From NCBI GenBank assembly GCA_000149265.1, contig CH001992.1, forward strand, positions 25,143 through 89,142: a DNA stretch of 64,000 nt, written 5' to 3'. The translations under genes were made by a program, and so were the position numbers. The stretch's first letter is position 1, and each line of letters begins with the position of its first letter. The DNA is from Ciona savignyi (taxonomy: Eukaryota > Chordata > Ascidiacea > Phlebobranchia > Cionidae). The notes under the pieces were generated by a model, which worked only from the letters and a program-made list of their open reading frames with translations, was not told where the DNA came from and did no database searches. Below are positions 39,952-53,000 of the stretch, one piece after another.

Positions 39952-42900
39952 TCACGTAAGCCCGCAGGTAAATGAAGTACACAAGTACGTCACCGCGCAT
40001 GCGCATAACGCCAGGATGATGGCAGTGAAGGAATTGGCAACGGAGGTTGCAGAGTTTTCCCCGCCACGATCTTGAGTTTGTCGTAACTTTTCCGGATCAA
40101 GGTTTTGATCCTCGGTCGATTTTGTTGTTTGCTCTTTCCCAGTGTTACGTAGTGCCGGTCGAACGATTTTCTTCGTGGTCGTCGTCGTTGTGCTTGGAAT
40201 GGTTGTTGTCGTGGCTTTCAACGTGGTTGTGCTGGTTGTGGTCGCCTTCTCGTGCCGGTGTCGATGCTTTTCTGTATCAATAAGGGTTACGTTAACTCAT
40301 TTCTACGATTCTGATATTGTAGACACTGTATCACGGCTTACCTCTGCATTCGACAAAGAGCCGTAACCTGGTAGAGGTCTTCGTACACCCTTTTCCGTTA
40401 TCGTTGTGAGATATGGCTGGAAATAAATTCGACGGTTAGAAAAATCCGATACCAAACAATACGGCCGTGGGACGTTATATTATCAGCGTTATGATTCATA
40501 AAAAGCAATGTATTTTTAGCTATGTGGAGATCAGTATCGTAGAAGGAATGAATCCCAATGGGAAAAGCGATCTTCTCACGCACTAGTGTACGCGCCACGC
40601 ACTGCTGAGAGTAGTGCGGCGATAATAATCGCGAGGCCAGCGCGACATTTGACATAGGCTTACTCCTTAATGCGGCGCCTAATTGCCGAGGCCGTGTGAA
40701 CAGCTGAGAAAAGCGGAGTAAATCGATGCCGGAAATATTGCGGATAACAACGAAGTAATATTCGACACAAAATAATGGATCTCTTGAGGTAACCTTTAAC
40801 ACAAAGCTGTAATCATGAATCATAAGTCTAATGGGAGACTTACCAACGAAGTAATATTCGGAGCAGTATTGGAACCGAAATCCGAGTGGAGAGGGACTGA
40901 TAGTTTGGAACTTGATTGTAAGTTTGTTCTCTCTCTCGGGTTGGTCGCAAGCAAAGATGAAGTTTTGATTGCCTGAAATGAAATACAATTGGTTAACCGC
41001 TGAATATTTCATGCTCTGATTAAATTTCCTTCGGAGTATCTAGTTTCTTTTTCAAGATTTTGGCTTTGGTTGCGCAAAATATAATTGCGGAGATTATAAG
41101 TATTTCGTTTCAAAGAAAATGAAGTAATATTAGTCGTCTAAGCCAATATAACTAGTATTGGAAGAAATAGGCGCATTAGTCAGAGATGACAAAAAACGAA
41201 GGGCGTAATATAAGTTGTAATGCGTGACGTAATTGTTGTCACTCGGTCCATTAGTCGGGTGTTCTCTTACTGGACACCTAAGACTAAATAAAGCGTACGA
41301 CCCAAAACACACATCTCTACTCCAGAGGCGATGGAATTAACAAAAAGGCTTGGGACTCGTTTAGTTGAGTCAATTCAATGGGCACTAATTGATGATCGGG
41401 TGCCATAAAAAGGGGTATTATACTCGGGGTGTGGTGACGGTAATCCAATACTTAATGGCGAGAAACAATGGCAAAGCCAAGTCGAAACAAACGGGAGATG
41501 TGGTTAGGGCGCGAGAATTAAAACGGACACTTAGATTATACTGATAGCAAATGTGAGAACCAAAGTAGGGATTTGCATTCGCTTCGTCGCTTGGCCTCTC
41601 CTTTGACCGTCGGACCAAATCGAGCGACGTACAGCCATAATTCGCATTTGTCACATTCTTAACGGCATTTTCAGGGTACCGATTACCACTATGACATTTA
41701 GATACCCACTTTGGGCGGATTATTTTATCCTGTTAAGATTCCAATCCAACCTGAACGGAGACAAAGCGGATATCGGGATATGTCTGATTGTTGGCACGAA
41801 TGTTTATCTGTATCACTATGCCACCCGGGAATATGAATGCCCGAACTCAATCGGTACAAACGGATCACTGGACGATATAAACAACACTGTGTTATGACAA
41901 GATACGCGTATTGAAGACAAATGTCAGCTTTGTTTTTGTCCTAAGATCTCACCTCCGCCACTACAGCGTTCGAAATCGTTTTCGGTGACGTTGTAAAGCT
42001 TGAATGTCTGCGGTTGCTGATGTCCGTCGGTGATACCCATCAAACTCTGCTGGGGACATAAAATATCCAGGAACTCGCCGATTTTTACTTGGTAAACGTG
42101 CTGGCTCGTCCATTGCAACCTGCAAAATAAGCAGAAGTGGGTTAGGCGCCAATTATTGCTTCGGTTTGAGCTTAAATACACAAGGGCTTATATGGTATGA
42201 TGAACCAGAGTACTAGACCCTTATCTGTCTTGATCAATGCTCGTTTCTGGGTAAGAGCAACGGGGTGATTTACAAGTGCCAAGTTGATGCATTTTGCGGT
42301 GGTAGGAAAACAAAAGTGAGTGTGAACGCGTAATAACCGCAAGGCACTAATTCTTTTTATTTATTTTTTTAATGGGGCTCAGTTTCGAACCCATGATGGG
42401 CTCGTTGTTAAGACCGTTGTCTTTTGTACATAATTATATGTATCGGTTGCTTTAATCATTAGGCCACACGACCGTATACAAAGCCACTGAATTCACAAAA
42501 AAACATTTGTTTGAAAAATCACACCTTCTAATAAGCTCAAGTTGATGTATTTATACATACAAAGCAGGCGAAATAAATCCGCGACAAATGGTTTGCGCAT
42601 CGTCTTGAAAATTACAAGAATTGTGGCAGCTTAAAAGCGATACTTTGTGTCAAAACAACCCGTCCATTTGTACAAGTAATCATGCTCGTTTGCTCACGCG
42701 GATCTAAACGCGGATGGATCTTAAACGCACGAGTGAATACAGTCGGCTAAAGAATGTGGAAGTTCAACTCCCTAATTTGCCATGTACAATGTATCGGTGG
42801 AATTCCGGTAGGGTTTTAGTGATATCGAATGGTTATTCTACAGACGTGCTTGCAACGTTGTCAACATACTTTGCTTCTTACTCGTCAAGTTAAGTCAACA

Positions 42901-45900
42901 TATGTGCCAAACCGTTTTCAACGCCGCTCAAACAACAAAATCCAGAGTTAAGCTAATTTAGTCAACTTGCAAGTGATATATGCCAAACAAAAATGCCGCT
43001 TGCCAGTGTGCGGTCCCGCTTACGGTTACACCTTGAGGTAATTCAGGGGCTGGCGGTAAGTGGTTTTTCTTGTACGTGAGAATGCTAAGCGCTTAGGTTC
43101 CGTGTACAGCTGACAAATACTGGACACTTTCAATGGTCAGTACGAGGGCAGCATACTAAAGTGATTTTATCGAGGCAAACGAGGGCCCTTTCTCCTAATT
43201 TTCATGTCATTTGTATTTTGGCCTCTGGCTTGGAAATTTAAAATATTGCGAAGTCGAAAAATCCAATCTGTCAAGTCAATATTTTAATCAGATGACCCAA
43301 AGAGCCCCGCGCTGTAATCGAATTAGCCACTAAGTAACTTCATGTCGAAACAACGGCCGTTTTAACGTTCAACTACATTAATAATTCAGACACATTAGCG
43401 CGTAAAACATGGATTTGCAATCTTAATTCGAAATAAACAACCCAGCGATGTAAATTCGTTTTTAATTGTAGTTTCTTGTAATTTTTATTGTTCGATTACC
43501 GAGATAGGGATGGCTTTTAAGCAGGTATGGGCAACATACGGCCCGCGGGCCGGGCCCGGCCTTTATAGGGATTTGTAATTAAGACAGTAAATACCATTCA
43601 CGTAATAATCCGGCCCAGCAAGAACTTCGTTTTACCACATCTGGACTGGTGACTGGCAAAGTTGCCAACCCCTGATTTAAAGCCTTGTCATTCACCCAAC
43701 GAGACATTAAAATTAATAAGAAAACCGTACATTTCAATCAGCGGACTGAGATTCCTTTTCCCAGTCAATCGCAACGTGACCTTTCCAACAGCTTTCGAGG
43801 GTTGCCATGAACGATTATAAGCTTAATCTGATTACAATTTGAACCGGTTCCTAGGCTGTAATTTTTAAAATCAAAAATGTAACCAAGCCAACGAAACAAG
43901 TTTGTTGTGTCAAAAAAGGGAAAGTCAATTCTTCCAACCTGCACATGCTCCAGGCAAATGTGACTCGTTTGTGTTGCTTCCGCACTTGAAACGTGTAGAC
44001 TTTAAAATCAATGTGTCGAACTCCGCAAGATTTACGGTTCACAGCACTGACAAGAAACAAATTGTCAGAAATACATGCGATTCCGATTGAAGTTAACTCT
44101 TTGGTTGCATTGTAGCGTGTAATTGAAACAAAATGAAGCCCGCCTGGCAAATAACGGATGAGCTGGGTTTAACGAAAGTACGAGTAGGATCTTAAGATTA
44201 CCGAGAAGATAACCAAGAACAGATATTGCGTTTGGAAGTGACGCAAATAAGCTCAACCGAGCGTAACTGAATGACAATCGTGAGGAAATTTCAATTTCTA
44301 GGTTTAGGGTCACGCCTTTGTAATTCCTGTTAACATGACGGCGAGCCTTAATCGTCACGTCTTGTCCCAAAAAAGTCAACAACAGTCCGTAAAACCTACA
44401 AGCTCGTGAAAATGATAACAACTCTTCCTTAAAAGCATGTATTGATGGAGATAGAGATACTACCCGTAGCATAGTTGGTTATTAAAATGGTCGGATTTTT
44501 CTGTTTAGCGCTTTGGGTACTACGACCAGTACTCGCTTGTATCTAGCCCAAACAAATGTTCATCCGGGGTGACGTTGTGCTTGTTGTTTAAACATATCAA
44601 GAAGCTGCATTCGGTGAGTCAATGGGTGCTTTATTTGAATAGCTTCAATGTGGTGGGTAATTTGAACGAATTGGTACAATGAAGACTAAGTATCTTCGAC
44701 ATGCTAAGAATGCAATGGCTCGTGACGACTCATTTGAAACTCATCTTTTATCCTCGGTGCTCATCGTCTTTTAACACGTCTCACAGGTGCAGCTAGGGTG
44801 GAATTAGGCGAAGACTCGAAGTGTGGTCTGCTTAATACGAATTCCATGTATGGTTCGTTTCAATGGGCGGACAGCGAGAGCGACTCTGACAACGGAAAGT
44901 GAAAACTCCCGCGATGAACGCGTGAGATCGACAGCTTTTAATATTCCGGGTGCAGTTGGTCGGTGCTTAAACGAGGCCCGCTGATATCGTATTAAGCGTT
45001 GTGAGTCGTCATGGGTTAACTGTGGTAGTTGAGCCACGCCGAGCGTTATACCGTATCACGAGACTGCGGTATTTACATTTGGCTCTGGTGTATTAAATTA
45101 GTTTAGATGTTTGAACTTGCTGGCAGACGGTGTACGTGATGCACACCATGTGAAAACTTATGGGAGGTGTATAATGTGACAAATGATACACGCTGTTGAC
45201 GTGTACAAACTTGGTGCGGTTGCAATAACCTTTTTGATATTGGACCGTGAGATTGATTAGTTATGGTTTTATCGAAGGCTAGGGTGAAAAGTCGACGGGT
45301 AGTGAAGTGGTATCTATAAGCTAAGCAAGCATGCCCGCGCCTCCTAATTTGAGGCAGACTGTGTCAACGGTAAAGGTTAATATTCACGTTAAAAGTGGGA
45401 CGGGTGTTCTGCATTGTCGACATTGCGGCCGGAAAGCGAAGTCTGGAAAACGACGACCGTTTCAACGATGTCGTTTGTTTGCTCTATGTCGCCCTGGGCC
45501 TAGCGATTGCTCGATCTCCTGTCCGATATAATATAAAGCGGCCATGCCTCAAACACAAGATGAGATATAAATACAAACCACTATCACTTTGAACGCCGAG
45601 CCTAACTTATTGCCGACGGTCCGTTTGCACTGCGCTGACAAACGTCTCCGCTACACAACAAAACTAGGCAGCCAAACCGGTTAATGTGTAACCGACGGTT
45701 ATGGGATTTGTTCGAGTCCATTTAAAAGATATATTTCATCGAAATGGAAAGGCGTTTGTTGACACTTGATTTGCTAAATGCTGAACTCAACAACGATAAA
45801 AATCTGCAGTTTGAACACCATTTTGTGAACCGGGCTAGGTTTTGAATCCGCGATTTGCAAGTACTATTTTTTTTCGGTTGCGCTTACCATTTGGTCACAC

Positions 45901-47619
45901 AATGTTTGGACACATTGTAATAAATTAAACGCAGCCAAAACCTCATTTGCCATCTCAAGGACATAGAGCTATATCACCACAACCGCACTTTTTCCATTAC
46001 TATGTACAATGTACATATTTAGATATTTACATTGCGTGTGTATTAAGCTATACGGTTATCACTCATCTTTCCTAAAGTGGTTGAGCTATCGCCAAGACCA
46101 ACAGGCGTTTCCCTAATTAAAACAATTTGGAGTACCGAAGCAGTTCATTGGCAAATTTGCAGACGGTTTCCAGTAATTAGCAGCGTGGCGCAAGTTTATC
46201 AATTCTTATAAATGATCCATCATCACACGAGTAATTCCCGCTTATAAACATTGTAAACTGATCTTATTAACCTTGTGCTCGCATTTTTGGGAGAAAACTC
46301 TCTCAGGAATCGCCCGTAATTAACCTGGAAAAATCATTGCGATACAGACGTAGCGAGTTGATCCAAAGGAAACGAAACGTGGCAAAGACATAGACGATCT
46401 TGACGTGAAGTCCCAACAGTATACGCGAATCAGTCAACACCACAGACTTTACAAGTACCACGACAGATCGAACTGTTCGCAAATATAATCTACCGGTCAG
46501 AAACAATGGGACAATAGATTAAACGTAAATTTTACGGGCTTGTGGGTGCTGGGAGTGACGTGAGCTAACATCAATAGTGTTGGAACGAATTAGGACATCA
46601 TGTCCGACTTGCCGGATATTGGATAAAAGCGAGCGACAGGCTGACACGTTACATCAATACTTCGATCCGGATATAATACGGGAGTAATTGTGGTTGTGAT
46701 GTGACACATTTATCTGGGAAATTTGGTTGGAATAAGAATCGACCAATAGATACAAAACGGTTTTTTAAAGTATTTCATCTTCTAATCGAAATGATGCTTT
46801 CGGACATTTGCTCCAATTTTAAGGTTTTCCAGTCGCTTAAAACCACAGAGATAACGTTGTGTATGGAATCCCGTTGCTTCTTGTATTCAAACCAGGCGGT
46901 AATCCGAGGCTTACCAGAAGCGTCATTGTTCACGTCACGTGGCAAAGCGGCCACAAAGCAAGCTAACACTTTCCCAGGCCAAATCCGCTAACGACAACCA
47001 TTTTCTTTCGCGCATTAGCTCAAGCTGCGAAGCGGAGCAATTCGCTTCTTTGTTTAAACGGCTCGTTTATTTTCGATTAATTGTCGCATTGTTTTCTTAT
47101 CCGCATTTTGTCGCGTTCGTGATTGCAGCAAAATTGTCGTAATCTTTCTGTACGATTTCGCGCGATAATGCTGCTCCGAATTCTCGCACTATAATCACTT
47201 AAATAAACAGCATTTGGAAAAACATTTACACCAACATACTACTGCAGATGTTGGATTACTGTGATTTGTGTAGTACAATAGTGCTCACTGTTTAAATTTG
47301 TTATTTACCATGAAACTCACGAAATTAATTTTACCATGAACTTCATAATCAATCAACATCACTCCATATTACGATTCAGTTAGTTTGTTTTTAACACCTT
47401 CAACCACACTGTAATGGTATGCAGTTAACTAACCGCAGTAGCTAACCGGATGCACCGATGCCCTTTAATTGAGTTAAGTTAGTTCTAGGCAAAGAATGTT
47501 AATGCCACTTACTTCGGGTTCATAACGGTATTCCAGTAGATAACGTGGCGCTCTCTTTTGGCACGAGCTGCAGATTGAAACAACAAAAACCAGCAGAAAA
47601 ATGCCAACATGCGGATCAT
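39952..47619 (-). CDS. Efna: Ephrin-A-like ligand, gene 3 of the cluster
   Basis: Five exons: 47619-47513, 42119-41953, 40972-40844, 40416-40342, 40271-39952 (TGA), phases 2,1,1,1, giving 265 residues. The ATG at 47619 has context AACACCATG and starts a signal peptide. RHVIYWNTVMN is the ephrin opening motif. The domain continues with FLDILCPQQSLMGI, FKLYNVTENDFERC, NFIFACDQPERENKLTIKFQ, SPSPLGFRFQYCSEYYFV and GCTKTSTRLRLFVECR. Besides the four usual cysteines there are two more (QYC and VEC) shared only with gene 4. The stalk starts with a His/Arg stretch and a long Thr run; the tail SFTAIILALCACAVTYLC... is hydrophobic and suits GPI attachment. Gene 3 is the closest relative of gene 4, in the same orientation, so the pair looks like a tandem duplication. 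Confidence 0.93.
40788..40961 (-). repeat. Conversion tract, copy in ephrin gene 3
   Basis: 174 bp aligning without gaps to 51020-51193 with about five mismatches by eye. It covers most of exon 3 and 56 bp of the following intron, including the donor site. Confidence 0.92.
42371..42479 (-). mobile_element. tRNA-Ser-like SINE
   Basis: Read on the minus strand it starts GGTCGTGTGGCCTAATGATT, close to a tRNA-Ser 5' half with its A box, and about 85 bp further has GGGTTCGAAACTG, a B box. Such tRNA-derived SINEs are known in Ciona; the name of this family I cannot confirm. Confidence 0.75.
43522..43674. mobile_element. hAT-like MITE, 153 bp
   Basis: Terminal inverted repeats are CAGGTATGGGCAAC on the left and, reverse-complemented, CAGGGGTTGGCAAC on the right. 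The interior has the GGCCCGCGGGCCGG palindrome typical of small hAT elements. Flanking 8-mers CTTTTAAG (43514-43521) and ATTTAAAG (43675-43682) agree at six of eight positions, consistent with a decayed hAT 8-bp target duplication. It encodes nothing and would be non-autonomous. Confidence 0.75.
45821..45904 (-). mobile_element. SINE copy, diverged
   Basis: Shares the B-box-like GGATTCAAAACC and A-box half TTGTGTGACCAAATGGTAAG (minus strand) with the better copies at 42371 and 58111. Confidence 0.55.
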
Positions 47620-50032
47620 GGTGTTAGCTTCGGACGTGTCGAGTTTTGAACGTAGATTCCAATCTTCCAGTATAATTACACTCGTTGCGCTGCAAATTCC
47701 TTCTTGTAATCACTGTCGGCGGGGTTTGCGCTTCAGAAAACCGGCCAAAATGTCTCGCTTGTGGTTGCCTGAACTTACCAATCTAATGCTTCACTAAGTC
47801 CTAACAACTGCAAAATGTCACATAGTAAGCTATCAACGAAATGAAAGATTTAGTCCTAAGCTAAAAGACCACGTCAGTTAGGTCTCAAACACGGGTAAAG
47901 CCTGCACTACGTCAACTTTTACTTTTACACTCGTTTAAACGAACACTCTATTTCGATACAGAGCAATGTAAACAAGCGTCCCCTAATTTTAAACCAGATA
48001 TAGACAAAGCGTCTCCATGGCGGCGGTTAAAAGTGGCAGAAGTGCACCAAGGAACGCACTTGTACTATAGGCAAACATAATAAGACGAACTAGACGTTAG
48101 ATCTAGCAGACAATTTCCAGCGGATATTTAAATTTTACACTTTTGTCTACAATATCGCGGGAAACACACAAGCTTAATTTGCCAATGCAAATACTCATTT
48201 AACTGAAAATACTGTTTTATGTGCCGCCCAGATTTCCTTAATTGTGCAAATGCAATCCACACGTATGCCTTGTATACATGAACATGACATTATTGCCTGT
48301 CAACAGCTAACCTGTAATTAAAGCTAACTTCACACTTCCACGTGCTTTTATACCCGCGTATTAAAGCAGTCTTAGCCACATAGTATACGGATTGCAGCTG
48401 CAAAACAACCACACAACAGCCAGCTGAGAGAGGATCTGCTGCGATGGCTAAGATCTCTGACGACGAAAGGAAAAAGGCGATCAGTTACCAGAAAAGAGTG
48501 AAGCGAAAAAATGTGATCATCATTAGTAAAAAAGTGTGAAAATTATTACGTACCGGTTACTACAATTAATTTTATACATTATAAAACGAAGTGTTGAAAT
48601 AATATTTTTTAAAGATGAAATCTAAAGTTGTTAAATACTTAAAATTACCTATGACAATAGTTAGCGTTGCTTATAACTAGATTCCCTCTTCTAGCGTTTT
48701 TGATGAAACTAAACTTTTTTAAACTCAACCCTTCGTAGATCTTTAATTTATCTATACGTCATCGGTTATTGCCGTGCGCTGAAAATCCATCCATCAAAAT
48801 CCACCAACTGCAAGAAAAAGTACCGATTGTGGGAATTGTGGATCAGCAGGTAATATTTTACCCTGCCACTATATGTAAACAACTGAGCCTATGTCTGCGG
48901 ATTTATTGCAATGTGTACCGGAAAACCAACTTTCTCTTTGAAGAATTGACATTTGACGCCTTCAGCGGGTCTATAAATATTAAATTTCGTTTTACATGCT
49001 GCCTCAAGTTTATAATATTGCCATCCTACCTTTAATTGGCAATCAATATTAATTTTTTTTAAGTCGGAATTCAACTGAGTACAACATTTATTCCATTACT
49101 TCACTGCATAATTTATCACCAGCACTCGTTTACTGTTGCACGGTTACCTACTCTGCACGATCTGGAAACATTTAAATACATATTATCTTTTATTGCAATT
49201 TTACATCATAAGTTTTTTTTGCAGATTGGTTCGGTTTTAAAATAAATATTGGTTCTTGTTAATTTATAATCTAAACCCCGCGGAAGTTACGGCATTTAGC
49301 AGAACGGACTGATGTGCGTTATCTTAATATGCATCCGCCGCCACTTCCTTTATTGCAATAACAGCAGAGATAACAAACTAAATGAAGTTGTAAAAGACGC
49401 GAAGTGAGGTAAAAGATACGTTGTGGGGTTTCATTTTATTTTCAATGGCGTAGAGCTACGACAAGCAGTTAAAAACAACGACATGCAAGAGAAAGCACAG
49501 TGAAATAGAATTGCACAAGTGTTGTCACGGGGTAGCAGTTTAGAATTTCAAAGTAATCACCAAAAGGTAGGTGTAAATAATCGCCAGCCATATCTAATTT
49601 TAGAATATAGATAATCTTCATTGCAAAGAAACTAAAAATGTAGACAAAAGTCAACACTTCTTGACGAATGACACAGTAGAAATAACACACCGAGTTGCGA
49701 GCACTTCTTCCATAGAGATTCTGCGGAAAAAAGAACGAGTTAGCCATGTGAAGTAAACAGTTAGAATAAGACTTCGGAGGTATTAAAATAAACTTGTGTT
49801 TATTCAGGAATATTAGGTACAAACATTGTTTGAAATGCAACACGTTCTTACCGGTTGTTTGTTGATCATGGTCTCATCAAATCGTGCTTTCTGGAACTTT
49901 TGGACTTTATGGAAGAAATCTCGAACGAAGAGTAAAATCAACCACTCTCTGGCGCTGTGGCGACTCCGTACCGGTAACGACGGGTCACGTGACCCGACGC
50001 TTATTACGTGTCCATTAATGTCGAGTCATATA
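47620..50032. other. Spacer between ephrin gene 3 and gene 4
   Basis: Contains the gene 3 promoter on its left and the 3' flank of gene 4 on its right. On the plus strand, a short frame at 48444-48539 and another at about 48739-48849 resemble exons but match nothing I know (see Findings). Confidence 0.5.
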
Positions 50033-53000
50033 TTATGCTGCAATAATCCCCCCAATGAGCCATGACGAAAGCATGACGAGCAAAGTGGTGAAAAAAGTTG
50101 CGCAGTTGGCTGAAGCAGAATTTCCGCCCTGGCCTGCTGATTCATCGCCGCTCGAAGCTAGAACTTTCGGGACGTCCTCTTCTTGGACATCTTTCAACAA
50201 AGACTTCAGCTTGGGCACAATAGTTTCCGCGTCAAAGTCTTGGTTTTTCTTGTTGGCCAGAAGTTTCTTGATGAATTCGTACCCAAGTTCCATGGTAGTT
50301 GGTGCCTTTGTGGTAGTAGTGGAGGTTGTGGTTGGAATGGTTGACGTCGGCACCGTTGTTGTAGGGGCTGTTGTTGTGGTGGTAGTTTCTTCTTCTGAAA
50401 ATAATAATGACATGTTATTCACGCAATCAATAATTCATTACGAGGTTAGCCAAAAGAAACCAAGCATGAAGTGTCCTTTTGCCCGAGAAAACGCCCAGCC
50501 ATCGGCCATGCGCTTGACAAATTACAGGTTTTGAGATATGATCGTTCCAAGTACTGTAGCTATTTAACATCAGGCCGTATGCGCGAGTGGGCCAGAGTGT
50601 TATAATCAAGCCCATGTTTCAGTTTAATAATAGCCACCAGAACCATATATGGCATGTTGTTATTCAAATCCACTACGTTTTAAAACCTCGTCCATTTAAA
50701 CAGCTGGACTCAATCAGTTGAATGAACATGAAAAATAAACAAGTTTCCCAAGTTAATTTCGAACTTACCTTGGCAACCAACTAAGATACGGAGTCTTGTG
50801 GATTGTTGGTGGCAGCCGGTTTGTTTCCCCCGTCTTCCGTTGCGTGGGATAGCTGTAAACATCACATGTTATAATGAGTTTAATGGTATATACGATGTGG
50901 TTTGAGAATTGTCGTTTAATACAATTATAAAACGGTTAGGAATCAGACGGTGGTCATATTGCCTAAAGCGTTTACATGTTAAAGCGATAAGATTATTAAA
51001 AGAACAATAGATCTCTCGCGGTAACCTTAAACACAAAGCTGTAATCATGAATCATAAGTCTAATGGGAGACTTACCAACGAAGTAATATTCGGAGCAGTA
51101 TTGGAACCTAAATCCGAGCGGAGAGGGACTGATGGTTTGAAACTTGATTGTAAGTTTGTTCTCTCTCTCGGGTTGGTCGCAAGCAAAGATGAAATTACGG
51201 TGACCTGGATTAGGAACATTTAATAACACTTTATTAAACTTTTCAAAGTAAATATTGAGTTCAATCAATATTTGCGCCTATATGTGATCACACAACTTTA
51301 ATCGCAAATGTTTTTGGCGTGACATACGCGAATTGTCCTTAATCTGCTCCCCTGAATAATTCACAATTATGTCGGACGTTTTGTTGCCTAATTACCCACC
51401 TCCAGTTTTGCACTCGTTGAAATTGCCTTCTGTCACATTGTAGAGGTCAAAGGTGGTAGGTTCTCTCGGGCCGTGTGTGATCCCCATTAAACTGCGTTGG
51501 GGGCAGAGGATATCCATGAACTCTCCCATTTTAACTCGCATGACGTAATCTTGTTTCTGCAGTCTGCAATTTAAAATATTGAGAATTGGGACCTAGAATG
51601 TTAAAATTCAAATCAAAATGAATTATGCTTGAATTAATGCGCGCCAAGATTGGGATCAATTAGGCGGAGCACTGTTATTAGGTGACGTTATGTCGCTTTT
51701 GCCTTGAATAATTTATTTAATTGCAGCGGACGAGAAAGTAGAAATATAAAGCTTGTGTGTTCAAACACAGCTACTAAATCCGTTATGCTGCCAAGAATAG
51801 ACCAGACTTCACTCAGGGAACAGCTACCCGTCTCGGTAATTCGGTCTCGTCTAATTCCCATACGCCCAGTAACCTAATCGCCTGATCGGGAAAACTGTCG
51901 TTACTAAACGGGGCTTCCCGGGCATTCAACGATGGAAATGAGACACAGTTAAAACTTCGATTTTTACCCCAACTAGGATAATTGTTCCCAGCTGACTTGC
52001 CGTGATTAATTGCGGTTGTATCGATCGAATCGTGTTTCTGTTACAGGAAACTTCGTTTCCCTGTTTCCGTGCGCCCGATTTTGATGTATCATATCGATAT
52101 TAAGTCAAGATAAAGGATTTTAGTCGCGTATTCAATTCATCGCACTCGTGATAGAGCCACTTAACAACACGCGAGGCTCAGACGTGGATTTAGGCGGGTC
52201 ATATGCTTTGCCACACAACCTTATCTCGAGATGTTTGTACTGCGTTTGCCTTCGATGAATAGAGCAGAATCAATATTTATACTTGAGAATAAAAGCTTTA
52301 GCAGATGACCCCCTGTGGTTTTGCTCTCACAGAGCAAACAAGCAACCTAAAGTCAACCGTGCGAATCAACTTGCTCAACTTTATCGTATTTACTATTAGT
52401 CATAAAATAAGCTAAAGCCGAAATGCTCGTGGGCTTTAGCGTTCCATATCGTTACAGCGTCGTGTTAATTGTGCGAAATGGGGACAAAAGGTCGGCGTGT
52501 GTCTGACGATCGACCCTGCAATAGGCGGCGATCCTCCTTAACAAGTCGCTGCAAATTGGAACTTGTCTCTGCAGACAAGTGCATTGTTGCAGCGGTGGTT
52601 TCGAAGTCGGTCAGTCGTGTGTTCGTAATCGTCCTTGGCACTTTTTGTTTACTGGTGTAATTATGTGGAACAATGACATGAGACAGAACGCCGGTCAGGT
52701 CGCTTTGATTCGAGCTTACAATTATAAACTCAGGTTTAAAGAGCTGCCCTTGTACGCGATGGACTTAATGCTTTGTATTCCTAAATCATTGTGTGTAAAC
52801 TGTCCTTTGTCCAGTCGCTGAATCAAACTTATTAAGTTGTGGAATAAATTAACGAGTGTGTTTAGCGAGACAAAGCCCATTAACTTCTCTCACGTAGTCG
52901 CAACCCGCTGCGACACGATGCCAATCAACCGATGGGGCTTTCAGGGCTGGTTTACGTCATTTCCCGGGCCCGGAAAAGGTCTCCCTTTGCCAGTACACAA

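Larger units (their letters stand above)
42120..47512 (-). other. First intron of ephrin gene 3
   Basis: A 5.4-kb intron holding two SINE copies (42371-42479, 45821-45904) and a hAT-like MITE (43522-43674). No other exon is seen. Confidence 0.55.
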
